DNA of 6,053 nucleotides from JBEIFW01 sp044370695 (GCA_044370695.1 JBILVB010000207.1:1-6053); one strand, 5' to 3'. Positions 1-5,913 are shown, numbered from the stretch's first letter. The notes: generated by a model not told the origin, from the sequence alone. Numbers and translations are program-made.

Positions 1-134
1 GCATCCTCGGCGACGCCGGGCAGATCGAAGCGCAGTACGAGCCGATCGTCACGCTGGATGGCGTCGACGGGGATCTGGCGGGTGAGCAGCGGCCGACCGG
101 TACCGAGGAACGACGCAGCGAGCCGATCTGAGTG
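1..134 (-). CDS. Small heat-shock protein (Hsp20/alpha-crystallin family), N-terminal part, start unresolved
   Basis: Read on the minus strand, this frame gives SDRLAASFLGTGRPLLTRQ followed by IPVDAIQRDDRLVLRFDLPG and VAED, then leaves the window. The block of the type P-(V/M)-D-A-x-R-x-D-(x)2-V-(x)2-F-D-L-P-G-V is the typical entry into the alpha-crystallin domain of actinobacterial Hsp20 chaperones, ATP-independent holdases in the cytoplasm that bind unfolding proteins. The frame is odd at its beginning. The in-frame stop TGA at 137-135 is followed directly by CAC, and no ATG, GTG or TTG occurs before the conserved block; only a CTG in P-L-L is available. ATG ATG GTG lies in the same frame just before the TGA (146-138), and a GTG at 138-136 would give M-T-L-R-S in another frame. 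The gene follows btuD on the same strand at once. Either the start is broken by a base error or mutation, or a rare codon is used. Family call fairly firm; intactness unknown. Confidence 0.6.
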
Positions 135-142
135 TCACACCA

Positions 143-946
143 TCATGATTCGGCCGGATCGGACCGGCTGGAGCCAGTGCGTCGTGGCACGACCGCCGTG
201 GACCCGTCGGGGAGTTCCACCACGTGCACCCGGGCGCCGTAGTGCTGCTCGATCGTTTCGCGCGTGAGCACCTCGTCGGGTCGACCCTTCGCCTGCACCC
301 GCCCCTGGCGCAACAGGACGACCTGGTCGGCGTACTGACCGGCGAGCGTGAGGTCGTGCATGGCGGCGACGACGGTCAGAGCCCCATCCCGGCGGAGCCC
401 GGCGACGAGGTCGAGCACCTGTTGCTGGTGGGCGACGTCGAGGGCCGAGGTCGGCTCGTCGAGGAGGAGCACGGGTGCCTCCTGGGCGAGCGCACGGGCC
501 AGCACGACCCGCTGCAACTCACCGCCGGACAAGGTGTCGAGCCGCCGGCCGTCGAAGCCTCCCAGGTCGAGCCGGTGCAGGCACGCGACGGCCACGGCGC
601 GGTCCTGGTCGGAGTCGACGCCGAAGGTCGGCACGTACGCCGTCCGGCCGAGCAGCACGTAATCGAGCACGGACGCGTCCTCGGGCACCGTCGGCTGCTG
701 GGGAACGTAGGCGACGAGGCGGGCGCGTGCCCTCGGTCCGAGTCGGTCGGGTCGGTGTCCGCCGACGGTGACCGAACCGGCGCTCGGCCGCACGAGGCCG
801 GCCAGCGCCCGCAACGCCGTGCTCTTGCCCGCACCGTTGGGCCCGATCAGGCAGGTCCACGACCCGTCGCCGACCGTGACGTCGATGCCGTCGACGGCGT
901 GTTGGCGGCCGTAGGCGACGACCAAGCCCTCGGCGCGCAACTCCAC
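143..946 (-). CDS. btuD: ABC transporter ATP-binding protein, cobalamin (B12) import
   Basis: This is the cytoplasmic ATPase of the B12 importer; as a dimer it drives transport through BtuC. All ABC motifs are present in its 267 residues: Walker A GPNGAGKST (35-43), Q-loop VPQQ (81-84), signature LSGGE (139-143), Walker B VLLLDE (159-164) with catalytic E164, D-loop SALD (167-170) and H-loop H197. Length and order fit the FepC/BtuD/FhuC group. The start is GTG at 946; the Shine-Dalgarno GAGG overlaps the btuC stop codon and sits 5 bases upstream, so translation is probably coupled. It is the third gene after the riboswitch (btuF-btuC-btuD). ATPases of this group for iron-siderophore uptake look much the same, so the B12 assignment comes from the riboswitch and operon rather than from this protein alone. 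Confidence 0.9.
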   Translation of the reverse strand: MELRAEGLVVAYGRQHAVDGIDVTVGDGSWTCLIGPNGAGKSTALRALAGLVRPSAGSVTVGGHRPDRLGPRARARLVAYVPQQPTVPEDASVLDYVLLGRTAYVPTFGVDSDQDRAVAVACLHRLDLGGFDGRRLDTLSGGELQRVVLARALAQEAPVLLLDEPTSALDVAHQQQVLDLVAGLRRDGALTVVAAMHDLTLAGQYADQVVLLRQGRVQAKGRPDEVLTRETIEQHYGARVHVVELPDGSTAVVPRRTGSSRSDPAES

Positions 947-951
947 TGCAA

Positions 952-955
952 CCTC
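952..955 (-). promoter_or_regulatory. Ribosome binding site of btuD, overlapping the btuC stop
   Basis: The minus strand reads TGAGGTTGCAGTG. The btuC stop TGA shares bases with the GAGG motif, and 5 bases separate it from the GTG start of btuD. This supports the GTG at 946 as the true start and suggests re-initiation by ribosomes finishing btuC. Confidence 0.6.
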
Positions 956-2027
956 AGGCGCGTCGGCGCGATCGCAGGACCAGCAGGAAGAACGGTGCGC
1001 CGAAGAAGGCCGTCACGACACCGATGGGGATCTCGGCCGGCGAGGCGAGCGTGCGGGCGAGCACGTCGGCCAGCACCAGGAACGCGCCGCCGCACAGCAT
1101 CGACAGTGGCAGGACCCGGCGGTAGCTCGCCCCGGCCACCAGACGCACCGTGTGCGGGACGATGATGCCCACGAAGCCGATCAGGCCGGTGACCGACACG
1201 GCAGCCGCCGTGCCGAGGGTGGCGAGTGCCACGGCGGCCAGCCGTACCCGGGCCACGTGGAGCCCGAGCGCTGCCGCCTCGAGCTCCCCCACCCGCAGCA
1301 CGTCGAGCATCCGTCGCATCGCGAGCAGCCCGATGGAGCACACGACGAGATAGGGCAGCACGAGGCGCACGTCGTCCCAGGTCGCCGTCGACATCCGGCC
1401 CAACAACCACGTGTAGACCCGTTGCACGGTGTCGGTGTCGCGCTGCTGGACGTAGGTCTGCAACGCCGTGAAGAACGCCGCAACGGCGATCCCGGCGAGC
1501 ACGATCGAGGTCGCCGACCGCGTGCGGTCGACCCCGGTGCCCAGCACGTAGGAGATGGCGACGGCGAGCAGCGCACCGGCGAAGGAGGCGACGGGCAACG
1601 GATCGAGCGGCCAGGTCCCGGTGGCCGGGCCGTAGACGATGGCGAGCGTCGCCCCGAGGCCGGCACCGGCCGCCGAGCCGAGGGTGAACGGGTCCGCCAG
1701 CGAGTTGCGGAACACCCCCTGGTAGGCCGCGCCGGCTCCAGCGAGCAGCCAGCCGACGACGGCGCCGAGCAGCACCCGAGGCACCCGGATCTCCCACAGG
1801 ATCGTCGCCTGGGCGGCCGTCAGGCCGCTGTCGAGATCGAACGGCAGGACCCGGTCGGTCACCTCGACCAGCGACCCGCCGAGCGGGAGCCCGGCGGGTC
1901 CGGTGAGGATCCCGATCACGACGGCCCCGGCGAGCGCCACGACCCCGCATGCCCACCAGGGTGCGGTGCGGGAGCCGGCGACGGGTGCCCGTGTGCCGAT
2001 ACCGAGCCGGCCGACGGCGACGGCCAC
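954..2027 (-). CDS. btuC: ABC transporter permease, FecCD/BtuC family, cobalamin import
   Basis: This is the integral membrane subunit that forms the B12 channel as a dimer. The protein is strongly hydrophobic throughout, as expected for the roughly ten-helix FecCD fold. It carries the family blocks RVPR (81-84), the GAGAAYQG helix ending at Q103-G104, RNSLADP (107-113), GFVGIIVPH (284-292, the stretch that contacts the ATPase) and a closing segment from PAEIPIG to GAPFF (330-347). The reading frame stays open upstream to an ATG at 2126, but that would overlap btuF by about 100 bases and add a non-membrane tail. The GTG at 2027 has a well placed GCGAGG 7 bases upstream and lies directly behind the btuF stop, giving 357 residues, normal for BtuC. 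Substrate specificity is inferred from the riboswitch; the family also carries siderophores. Confidence 0.9.
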   Translation of the reverse strand: MAVAVGRLGIGTRAPVAGSRTAPWWACGVVALAGAVVIGILTGPAGLPLGGSLVEVTDRVLPFDLDSGLTAAQATILWEIRVPRVLLGAVVGWLLAGAGAAYQGVFRNSLADPFTLGSAAGAGLGATLAIVYGPATGTWPLDPLPVASFAGALLAVAISYVLGTGVDRTRSATSIVLAGIAVAAFFTALQTYVQQRDTDTVQRVYTWLLGRMSTATWDDVRLVLPYLVVCSIGLLAMRRMLDVLRVGELEAAALGLHVARVRLAAVALATLGTAAAVSVTGLIGFVGIIVPHTVRLVAGASYRRVLPLSMLCGGAFLVLADVLARTLASPAEIPIGVVTAFFGAPFFLLVLRSRRRA

Positions 2028-2028
2028 C

Positions 2029-2994
2029 TCAGGACCTCGCCAGCCCGGCGGCCACCGCCCGGGCGAACTCGACGACCCGCGGACCCCAACGGGAGGCGAG
2101 GTCGTCGTCCAACTCGACGACCGCATTGGCCTTGACCGCCTTCAGGGTCGACCAACCGGGTCGGGCGGCGACGGTCCGGGCCGACTGCTTGCAGCACTTG
2201 GTGTCCGCCAGGAAGATCACGTCCGGGTCGGCGGTCAGGATCGCCTCCGCCGACAGCTGGGGGTATCCGGACCCGTCGTCAGCGGCGTCGGCGATCGAGC
2301 TCAGGCCGAACAGGCGGTAGATCTGCCCGGCGAACGTCGTCGAGGTGACGGTGTAGTACGTGTCGTCGAGCTCGTGGTAGTAGCGCAACGGCTTCGCCGG
2401 TTTCGGTGCACCCGCAACGATCGCCGCCAGATCGGCCTTCATCTTCGTGGTCAGCGCCTCGGCCTGGGCCCGCCGTCCCGTACGGCTGCCGAGCTCGCCG
2501 ATCTGCGCGTAGACGTCCTCGATCCTCTTGGCTGGCGGCTGCACGAGCACCGGGATCTTCAACTTGCCGAGGGCGTCGCCGAGCTTCGCCGAGTCGTCGG
2601 CGATCACCACGAGGTCGGGATTCTTGGCGGCGATGGCCTCGACGTTGGGCCGGAAGCCCGACAGGTCCGTGCGGGGCGCCTCGGCCGGGAAGTTGGACTG
2701 GTCGTCGACGGCCACCACCTGGGGTCCGGCTCCGATGGCGAACAGCGTCTCGGTCGCCGTCGGCGACAGCGACACGATGCGCTTGGGCACGGCCGGGACG
2801 ACCGTGGTCGCCGCACCGGTGGGCCGGGACGTCGAGGACGCCATCGTCAACGGCGTGGCCGTGGTCGCCGAGGTGGTCGCCGAGGTGGTCGCTGCGGTGG
2901 GCGTGCCACCGGCGGCGTCGGGCCGATCGGCGCCGCAGCCGGCAACGCCGAGCGCGACGACCGCAACCGCGATCGACCGCAGAGAATGCTTCAT
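2029..2994 (-). CDS. btuF: Cobalamin-binding lipoprotein of the ABC importer
   Basis: This is the extracellular substrate receptor that captures cobalamin and hands it to BtuC. It begins with a lipoprotein signal (MKHSLR, hydrophobic 8-19, lipobox VAGC at 17-20, so C20 becomes the lipid anchor). A Thr/Ala/Ser-rich tether follows (about 31-66), partly built of ATTS repeats. The periplasmic-binding-protein type 2 domain starts at RIVSLSPTATETLFAIGAG (72-90) and continues with NPDLVV and DPDVIFLADT, ending after SRWGPRVVE. A Cys267-Cys268 pair lies in the C-terminal lobe. The ATG at 2994 has AAGGA 6 bases upstream. It is the first gene after the riboswitch, so it is the direct target of control. 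Iron-siderophore binding proteins share the fold; the riboswitch favours cobalamin. The stop codon lies directly before the btuC start. Confidence 0.88.
   Translation of the reverse strand: MKHSLRSIAVAVVALGVAGCGADRPDAAGGTPTAATTSATTSATTATPLTMASSTSRPTGAATTVVPAVPKRIVSLSPTATETLFAIGAGPQVVAVDDQSNFPAEAPRTDLSGFRPNVEAIAAKNPDLVVIADDSAKLGDALGKLKIPVLVQPPAKRIEDVYAQIGELGSRTGRRAQAEALTTKMKADLAAIVAGAPKPAKPLRYYHELDDTYYTVTSTTFAGQIYRLFGLSSIADAADDGSGYPQLSAEAILTADPDVIFLADTKCCKQSARTVAARPGWSTLKAVKANAVVELDDDLASRWGPRVVEFARAVAAGLARS
2035..2040 (-). promoter_or_regulatory. Ribosome binding site deciding the btuC start
   Basis: GCGAGG on the minus strand, inside the last codons of btuF, stands 7 bases before the GTG at 2027. 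This spacing favours that start over the in-frame ATG at 2126, which lies well inside btuF. Confidence 0.5.
2861..2896. repeat. Three 12-bp tandem units in the btuF tether region
   Basis: The plus strand shows gtggtcgccgag twice (2861-2872, 2873-2884) and a third copy with two changes, gtggtcgctgcg (2885-2896). Twelve bases keep the frame, so the units code for four-residue blocks of the ATTS type in the flexible linker between lipid anchor and binding domain. Copy number may vary between strains by slippage without breaking the gene. Confidence 0.75.
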
Positions 2995-3000
2995 CGGTTG

Positions 3001-3005
3001 TCCTT
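3001..3005 (-). promoter_or_regulatory. Ribosome binding site of btuF, downstream of the riboswitch
   Basis: AAGGA lies 6 bases before the ATG at 2994. Just upstream, 3012-3028 can fold on the minus strand into CCTCA-(7 nt)-TGAGG. No run of T residues follows, so control by access to the ribosome binding site seems more likely than a classic transcription terminator. That mode is an inference. Confidence 0.5.
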
Positions 3006-3049
3006 CGTACGCCTCATCCGTCGTGAGGTTCGGTCGGTTGCCTACGACC

Positions 3050-3196
3050 CCAGCCGGTCTCCTGGCTCCCGGATCGACGCTCGCCTCGCCTTCCCAGGCT
3101 CTCGCCCAGTGGCTCCCCGAAGGGATGAGGTCTGCTCCCCGGTCACAGTGGCGGGACCGCGCCGGAATCGCACCGGCTTCCCGAACACTGGAGTCG
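3050..3196 (-). ncRNA. Adenosylcobalamin riboswitch (cobalamin element) in the btuF leader
   Basis: The minus strand carries the conserved parts of the cobalamin riboswitch in the right order. First comes the core GGGAAGCCGGTGCGATTCCG continuing to GGTCCCGCCACTGTGA (3182-3143), including a small GCCGG/CCGGC hairpin (3177-3161). Next is a stem capped by a stable cTTCGg loop near 3113-3125, then the GAGCCACTGG to CCTGGGAAGGC arm. Last is the B12 box AGCCAGGAGACCGGC (3067-3053). In this RNA family binding of B12 lowers expression of the downstream genes. Here these are btuF, btuC and btuD, the fitting targets. The B12 box ends about 60 bases before the btuF start, leaving a short expression platform. 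The 5' end is set at the transcription start I predict and is approximate. Confidence 0.93.
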
Positions 3197-3202
3197 CCGC
3201 CG

Positions 3203-3232
3203 AACGTACGCCCAGACCACGGGAGGGGGCAA
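3203..3232 (-). promoter_or_regulatory. Predicted promoter of the riboswitch-btuFCD operon
   Basis: TTGCCC (3232-3227) and TACGTT (3208-3203) on the minus strand are 18 bases apart, a fair match to the housekeeping sigma factor consensus of Actinobacteria (TTGACN, TANNNT). Transcription would begin near 3196, just before the riboswitch core, which is the expected layout. The prediction rests on this pattern alone. Confidence 0.4.
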
Positions 3233-3244
3233 CACGGCGACCGG

Positions 3245-3250
3245 TAGGGT
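3245..3250 (+). promoter_or_regulatory. Possible -10 element TAGGGT (or Shine-Dalgarno) of the zinc-ribbon gene
   Basis: TAGGGT ends 7 bases before the ATG at 3258. In Actinobacteria a TANNNT element at this distance is typical of leaderless transcripts that start at the ATG. The same bases could instead serve as an AGGG ribosome binding site. No clear -35 element is visible. Confidence 0.35.
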
Positions 3251-3257
3251 CGCCACG

Positions 3258-3971
3258 ATGAGCGCGAACGAGTTGGCGGCCCTGGTCCACGTGCAGGACC
3301 TCGACCTGCGGGCCGACCAGGCCCGCCACCGCCGGTCCCACCTGCCCGAAACGGCGGACCGGCGGTCGCTCGAGGCCGACCTGGGCCGGGTCACCGCCGA
3401 GCACGAGCAGCTCACCGAGCGCCACCGCGCGCACACCCGGGTGCGCGACGACGGCGAGGCGACGACGGTGGCCAACGGCAGGCAGCGCCAGCAGCTCGAT
3501 CGCAAGCTCGCCGGCGCGTCCACGGCGCGCGAGGCCGACGCCCTCACCGCGGAGTTGGCGGCGCTCGCCGCCCGGCAGTCCACACTCGACGACGCCGTGC
3601 TCGAGGCGCTCGTCGCCCTCGAGGAACTCGAGGAATCCCTGGCCGCCCTGGTGCCACGCCGGGCCGACCTCGAGGCCGGGCTGGAGGCGGCCCGGGCCCG
3701 GGAGGCCGCCGCCGTGGCCGTGGTCGATGCCGAGCTCGCAGCGCTCGCCCGCGAACGGGCGAACGCGCTCGAAGGGGTCGGGGCGGAGCTGCAGCGCCGC
3801 TACGAGGCGTTGCGATCACGCCTGGGCGGGATCGGTCTGGCTCGGGTGGTGGAGCGCCGCTGCAGTGGGTGCAACCTGCTCCTGCCCTCAGCCGAGTTGG
3901 AGGAGCTCCGGCGACTGGCCGCCGGAGAGGCCGGCGAGTGCAGCCAGTGCGGCCGGCTCCTGGTTCCGTGA
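3258..3971 (+). CDS. Coiled-coil protein with C-terminal C4 zinc ribbon (Rv2229c-like family)
   Basis: The 237-residue protein is a long charged helix region (about 1-195, rich in Glu, Arg, Ala and Leu in heptad style) followed by a zinc ribbon with CSGC (C202, C205) and CSQC (C228, C231). Length, layout and the ending CSQCGRLL match the conserved bacterial zf-RING_7/DUF164 family, of which Rv2229c is the mycobacterial member. Biochemical function is not established; nucleic-acid or protein contact through the ribbon is often supposed. In mycobacteria, as I recall, the family member sits near genes labelled for cobalamin and a Nif3-like protein; here it stands divergent from a B12 riboswitch. 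The ATG at 3258 is supported by the upstream TAGGGT. No signal peptide or membrane segment is visible, so it should be cytoplasmic. Confidence 0.85.
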   Translation: MSANELAALVHVQDLDLRADQARHRRSHLPETADRRSLEADLGRVTAEHEQLTERHRAHTRVRDDGEATTVANGRQRQQLDRKLAGASTAREADALTAELAALAARQSTLDDAVLEALVALEELEESLAALVPRRADLEAGLEAARAREAAAVAVVDAELAALARERANALEGVGAELQRRYEALRSRLGGIGLARVVERRCSGCNLLLPSAELEELRRLAAGEAGECSQCGRLLVP

Positions 3972-3995
3972 CGACGCTCGGCAAAGTGACGGGCC

Positions 3996-4229
3996 TTGGA
4001 GTCGACCCTCTACGAGAACGGCCTGCGCGAGAACGCCAAGGCGACCGAGGACGCTCTGGCGGGGGCGTGGTCGCGGGTGAACGAGAACATCGCGGCGGTG
4101 GCCGAGCAGATGGATGATTCGATCCGGGAGATCGCCGGGATCGCGGACGGTCGGGGCAACGGCGCTGCGGCGGATCTGTCCCGTATGGCGTCCGAACTGC
4201 GCTCGGCCTCGGCCGGCTTCAAGGTCTGA
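3996..4229 (+). CDS. Small helical protein with a chemoreceptor-tail-like C-terminus, unknown function
   Basis: This 77-residue frame starts at TTG, 24 bases after the zinc-ribbon gene. An in-frame TGA at 3987-3989 means it cannot extend further back. Codon use is GC-rich at third positions like its neighbours, which supports real coding. The product is hydrophilic, helical and acidic at the start (MESTLYENGLRENAKATEDA). The second half, from SRVNENIAAVAEQMDDSI to the final ELRSASAGFKV, resembles the last part of methyl-accepting chemotaxis proteins, which commonly end in sequences like ELRxLVxxFKV. There is no membrane segment, HAMP domain or signalling hairpin tip. It may be a remnant, a stand-alone adaptor-like piece or a chance likeness. 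The ribosome binding site is weak; a GTG at 4077 would give a 50-residue version. Confidence 0.55.
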   Translation: MESTLYENGLRENAKATEDALAGAWSRVNENIAAVAEQMDDSIREIAGIADGRGNGAAADLSRMASELRSASAGFKV

Positions 4230-4276
4230 CCGGACCCTGCCGACGGAAACCGAGGCCCGTCGGCAGGGCGCGGTCA
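4227..4276. terminator. Long bidirectional hairpin between convergent genes
   Basis: CCCTGCCGACGG (4235-4246) and CCGTCGGCAGGG (4257-4268) form a perfect 12-bp stem with a 10-base loop. Outside a 2x2 internal mismatch, TGACCG (4227-4232) and CGGTCA (4271-4276) add 6 more pairs. The outer arms contain the stop codons of both flanking genes. There is no T-run on either side, which is common for terminators in high-GC Actinobacteria. It most likely ends transcription from both directions. Confidence 0.7.
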
Positions 4277-5905
4277 CACGGCGCCGGCGGCGTCCTGGCC
4301 TGCCACCCATGCCCAGGTGAGCGCAGGTCCCAGGGTGCCGCCGGCGCCGCCGTACACCATGCCGGTGGTCCCGGCCATGACGTTGCCGACGGCGTAGAGG
4401 CCGCCGATGACCCCGCCCTTCACCGACAGGACCCGGCCCCGGGCGTCGGTGCGGGGGCCTCCCTTGGTGCCCAACGTGCCGGGCAGGATCGGCACCGCGT
4501 AGTAGGGCGGCTCGTCGAGCGGCCCGAGCGTGGCCGCCTTGCCGGCCTGGGTGCCGTCGCCGTTGAACCCGTCGTAGGCCGACGCGCCGCGATGGAAGGC
4601 GGGATCCTCGAGCGCCCGGGCGTGCTCGGAGAACGACGCGATCGTGTCGGCCAGCGCCTCGCCGTCGATGCCGAGGGCGGCCCCGAGGGCTTGCGGGGTG
4701 GGCGCGACGGTGAGCCAGTCGGGATCGGGGGCGTTGGGCGACAGCGGCCCGACCGGATACCGGGTCCGGTAGCCGTGGTCGAACACCAGCCAGGCCGGGA
4801 CGTTCGCCCATGTGAACGACACCGGGTCGAAGGCTTGGAAGACGTTGCCGAGCGCGTTGTAGTTGGTGGCCTCGTTGCAGAAGCGCCGACCGGTGCGGTT
4901 CACCATGATCGAGCGCGGGTAGGTGCGCTCGGCCAACACGAGGCGGCTGCGGGGCTGGCCCTTCCACGTCTCCCCGGGGATCCGCAGGCACGGTACCCAC
5001 CAGGCCTCCGCCATCGAGCCGAGGGCGGCGCCCAGCGACATGGCCATGCGCAGGCCGTCACCGGTGTTGTCGGGCGGTGAGGCCGGCGCCTCGAGCGGGG
5101 CGTGCAGGAACTCCCGGCGCAGCGACTCGTCCCACTCGAAGCCGCCGGTCGCCAGCACCACGGCCTTGCGGGCCCGCACCCGGAACTCGGCGCCGTCACG
5201 CGAGGCCACGACGCCGACGACGCGGCCGTCCTCGCTGAGCAACTCTCGTGCCGGGGTGGCCAGCCGGGGCTCGATGCCCCGGTCCAGACAGCCGCGCAGC
5301 AGGGCGCCGACGAGGGCCTGGCCGAGCCCGCGCTGGTCGGTCTCCTGGCGCGCCTGGTACTCCTCGGGCGCCACCTGGTAGCGGCCCCCGCCGAGCGGCG
5401 TCTCGGTCAGCGTGAAGTGGTGCACGCGGTCGCTGCGCAGCACCCGGTCGGACCACTCGCCGAGCGCTCGGAACGAGAACGGCAGGTTGTCGAGCGACCG
5501 CCCGCCACCGGGCTTCCCGCCCGGATGCTCCGGGTGGTAGTCGGGGTAGCCGGGCACGACCTGGAACTTCGCCGGCGTGTGCTCCTCGACCCACCGCAGC
5601 ATCCGCGGTCCGGCGTCGACCAGCACGGCCGCGAGGTCGGAGTCGATGCGCCCCAGGGAGAGCGCGCCGAGGTAGGCGAGCGCGTCGTCCCGGCTGTCGG
5701 ACAGGCCGGCCTCGTGCAGGTGGTGGTTGTCGGGGATCCACAGGATCCCGCCCGACACCGCCGAGGTGCCGCCGACGGTGTCGGCCTTCTCCAACAGCGC
5801 CACCGATGCGCCGTGGTCGTGGGCGACCACGGCCGTGAGCAGGCCGGCAGCGCCGCTGCCGAGCACGACGACGTCGACCTCGACGTCCCAGGATTCCGTC
5901 CCCAT
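4274..5905 (-). CDS. FAD-dependent dehydrogenase, 3-ketosteroid delta-1-dehydrogenase / fumarate reductase flavoprotein family
   Basis: This 543-residue soluble flavoenzyme starts with the dinucleotide fold VDVVVLGSGAAGL (G16, G18, G21), has E39 at the end of strand two for the adenosine ribose, then GGTSAVSGG (45-53). The substrate part shows YPDYHPE (120-126) and GRRFCNEATNY. The end has KGGPRTDARGRVL, LYAVGNVMAG and MVYGGAGGTLGPALTWAW. Tyr349 (after NEATN) and Tyr518 (in VYGGAG) are 169 residues apart, which, from memory, equals the distance of the catalytic Tyr318 and Tyr487 in Rhodococcus KstD; Gly522 would match Gly491. A ketosteroid or similar ketone is therefore a reasonable substrate, but YPGPG of true KstD is changed to YGGAG and no other steroid gene is near. 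The ATG at 5905 is preferred; a GTG at 5956 would add 17 residues and overlap the divergent gene. Confidence 0.85.
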   Translation of the reverse strand: MGTESWDVEVDVVVLGSGAAGLLTAVVAHDHGASVALLEKADTVGGTSAVSGGILWIPDNHHLHEAGLSDSRDDALAYLGALSLGRIDSDLAAVLVDAGPRMLRWVEEHTPAKFQVVPGYPDYHPEHPGGKPGGGRSLDNLPFSFRALGEWSDRVLRSDRVHHFTLTETPLGGGRYQVAPEEYQARQETDQRGLGQALVGALLRGCLDRGIEPRLATPARELLSEDGRVVGVVASRDGAEFRVRARKAVVLATGGFEWDESLRREFLHAPLEAPASPPDNTGDGLRMAMSLGAALGSMAEAWWVPCLRIPGETWKGQPRSRLVLAERTYPRSIMVNRTGRRFCNEATNYNALGNVFQAFDPVSFTWANVPAWLVFDHGYRTRYPVGPLSPNAPDPDWLTVAPTPQALGAALGIDGEALADTIASFSEHARALEDPAFHRGASAYDGFNGDGTQAGKAATLGPLDEPPYYAVPILPGTLGTKGGPRTDARGRVLSVKGGVIGGLYAVGNVMAGTTGMVYGGAGGTLGPALTWAWVAGQDAAGAV

Positions 5906-5913
5906 GCACCCGG

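Noticed and set aside
58..267. Small plus-strand frame at the left edge
   Set aside because: Opposite to the Hsp20 block and the end of btuD, with no recognisable features.
1152..2135. Plus-strand frame of 327 codons opposite btuC
   Set aside because: Low-complexity Arg/Gly/His/Glu product with no family likeness; the btuC frame explains the region.
3002..3123. Pairing of CCUUCG in the aptamer (3123-3118) with CGAAGG at the btuF ribosome binding site, and of CGUCG (3079-3075) with the loop of the 3012-3028 hairpin
   Set aside because: Matches are only 5-6 bases in very GC-rich RNA, and CCUUCG is already part of a stable UUCG-capped stem, so chance is likely.
1903..3261. Long plus-strand open frame (452 codons) across btuF and the riboswitch
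   Set aside because: It is the mirror of btuF and the leader in GC-rich DNA; composition is Arg/Gly-rich without any domain, while the opposite strand carries clear motifs.
3042..3434. Minus-strand frame through the riboswitch into the zinc-ribbon gene
   Set aside because: It covers the B12 box and aptamer, which are structured RNA, and overlaps the well supported plus-strand gene.
3888..5000. Minus-strand frame of 370 codons over the small gene, hairpin and flavoprotein
   Set aside because: It is an out-of-frame reading of the flavoprotein with Arg-rich nonsense and crosses the terminator hairpin.
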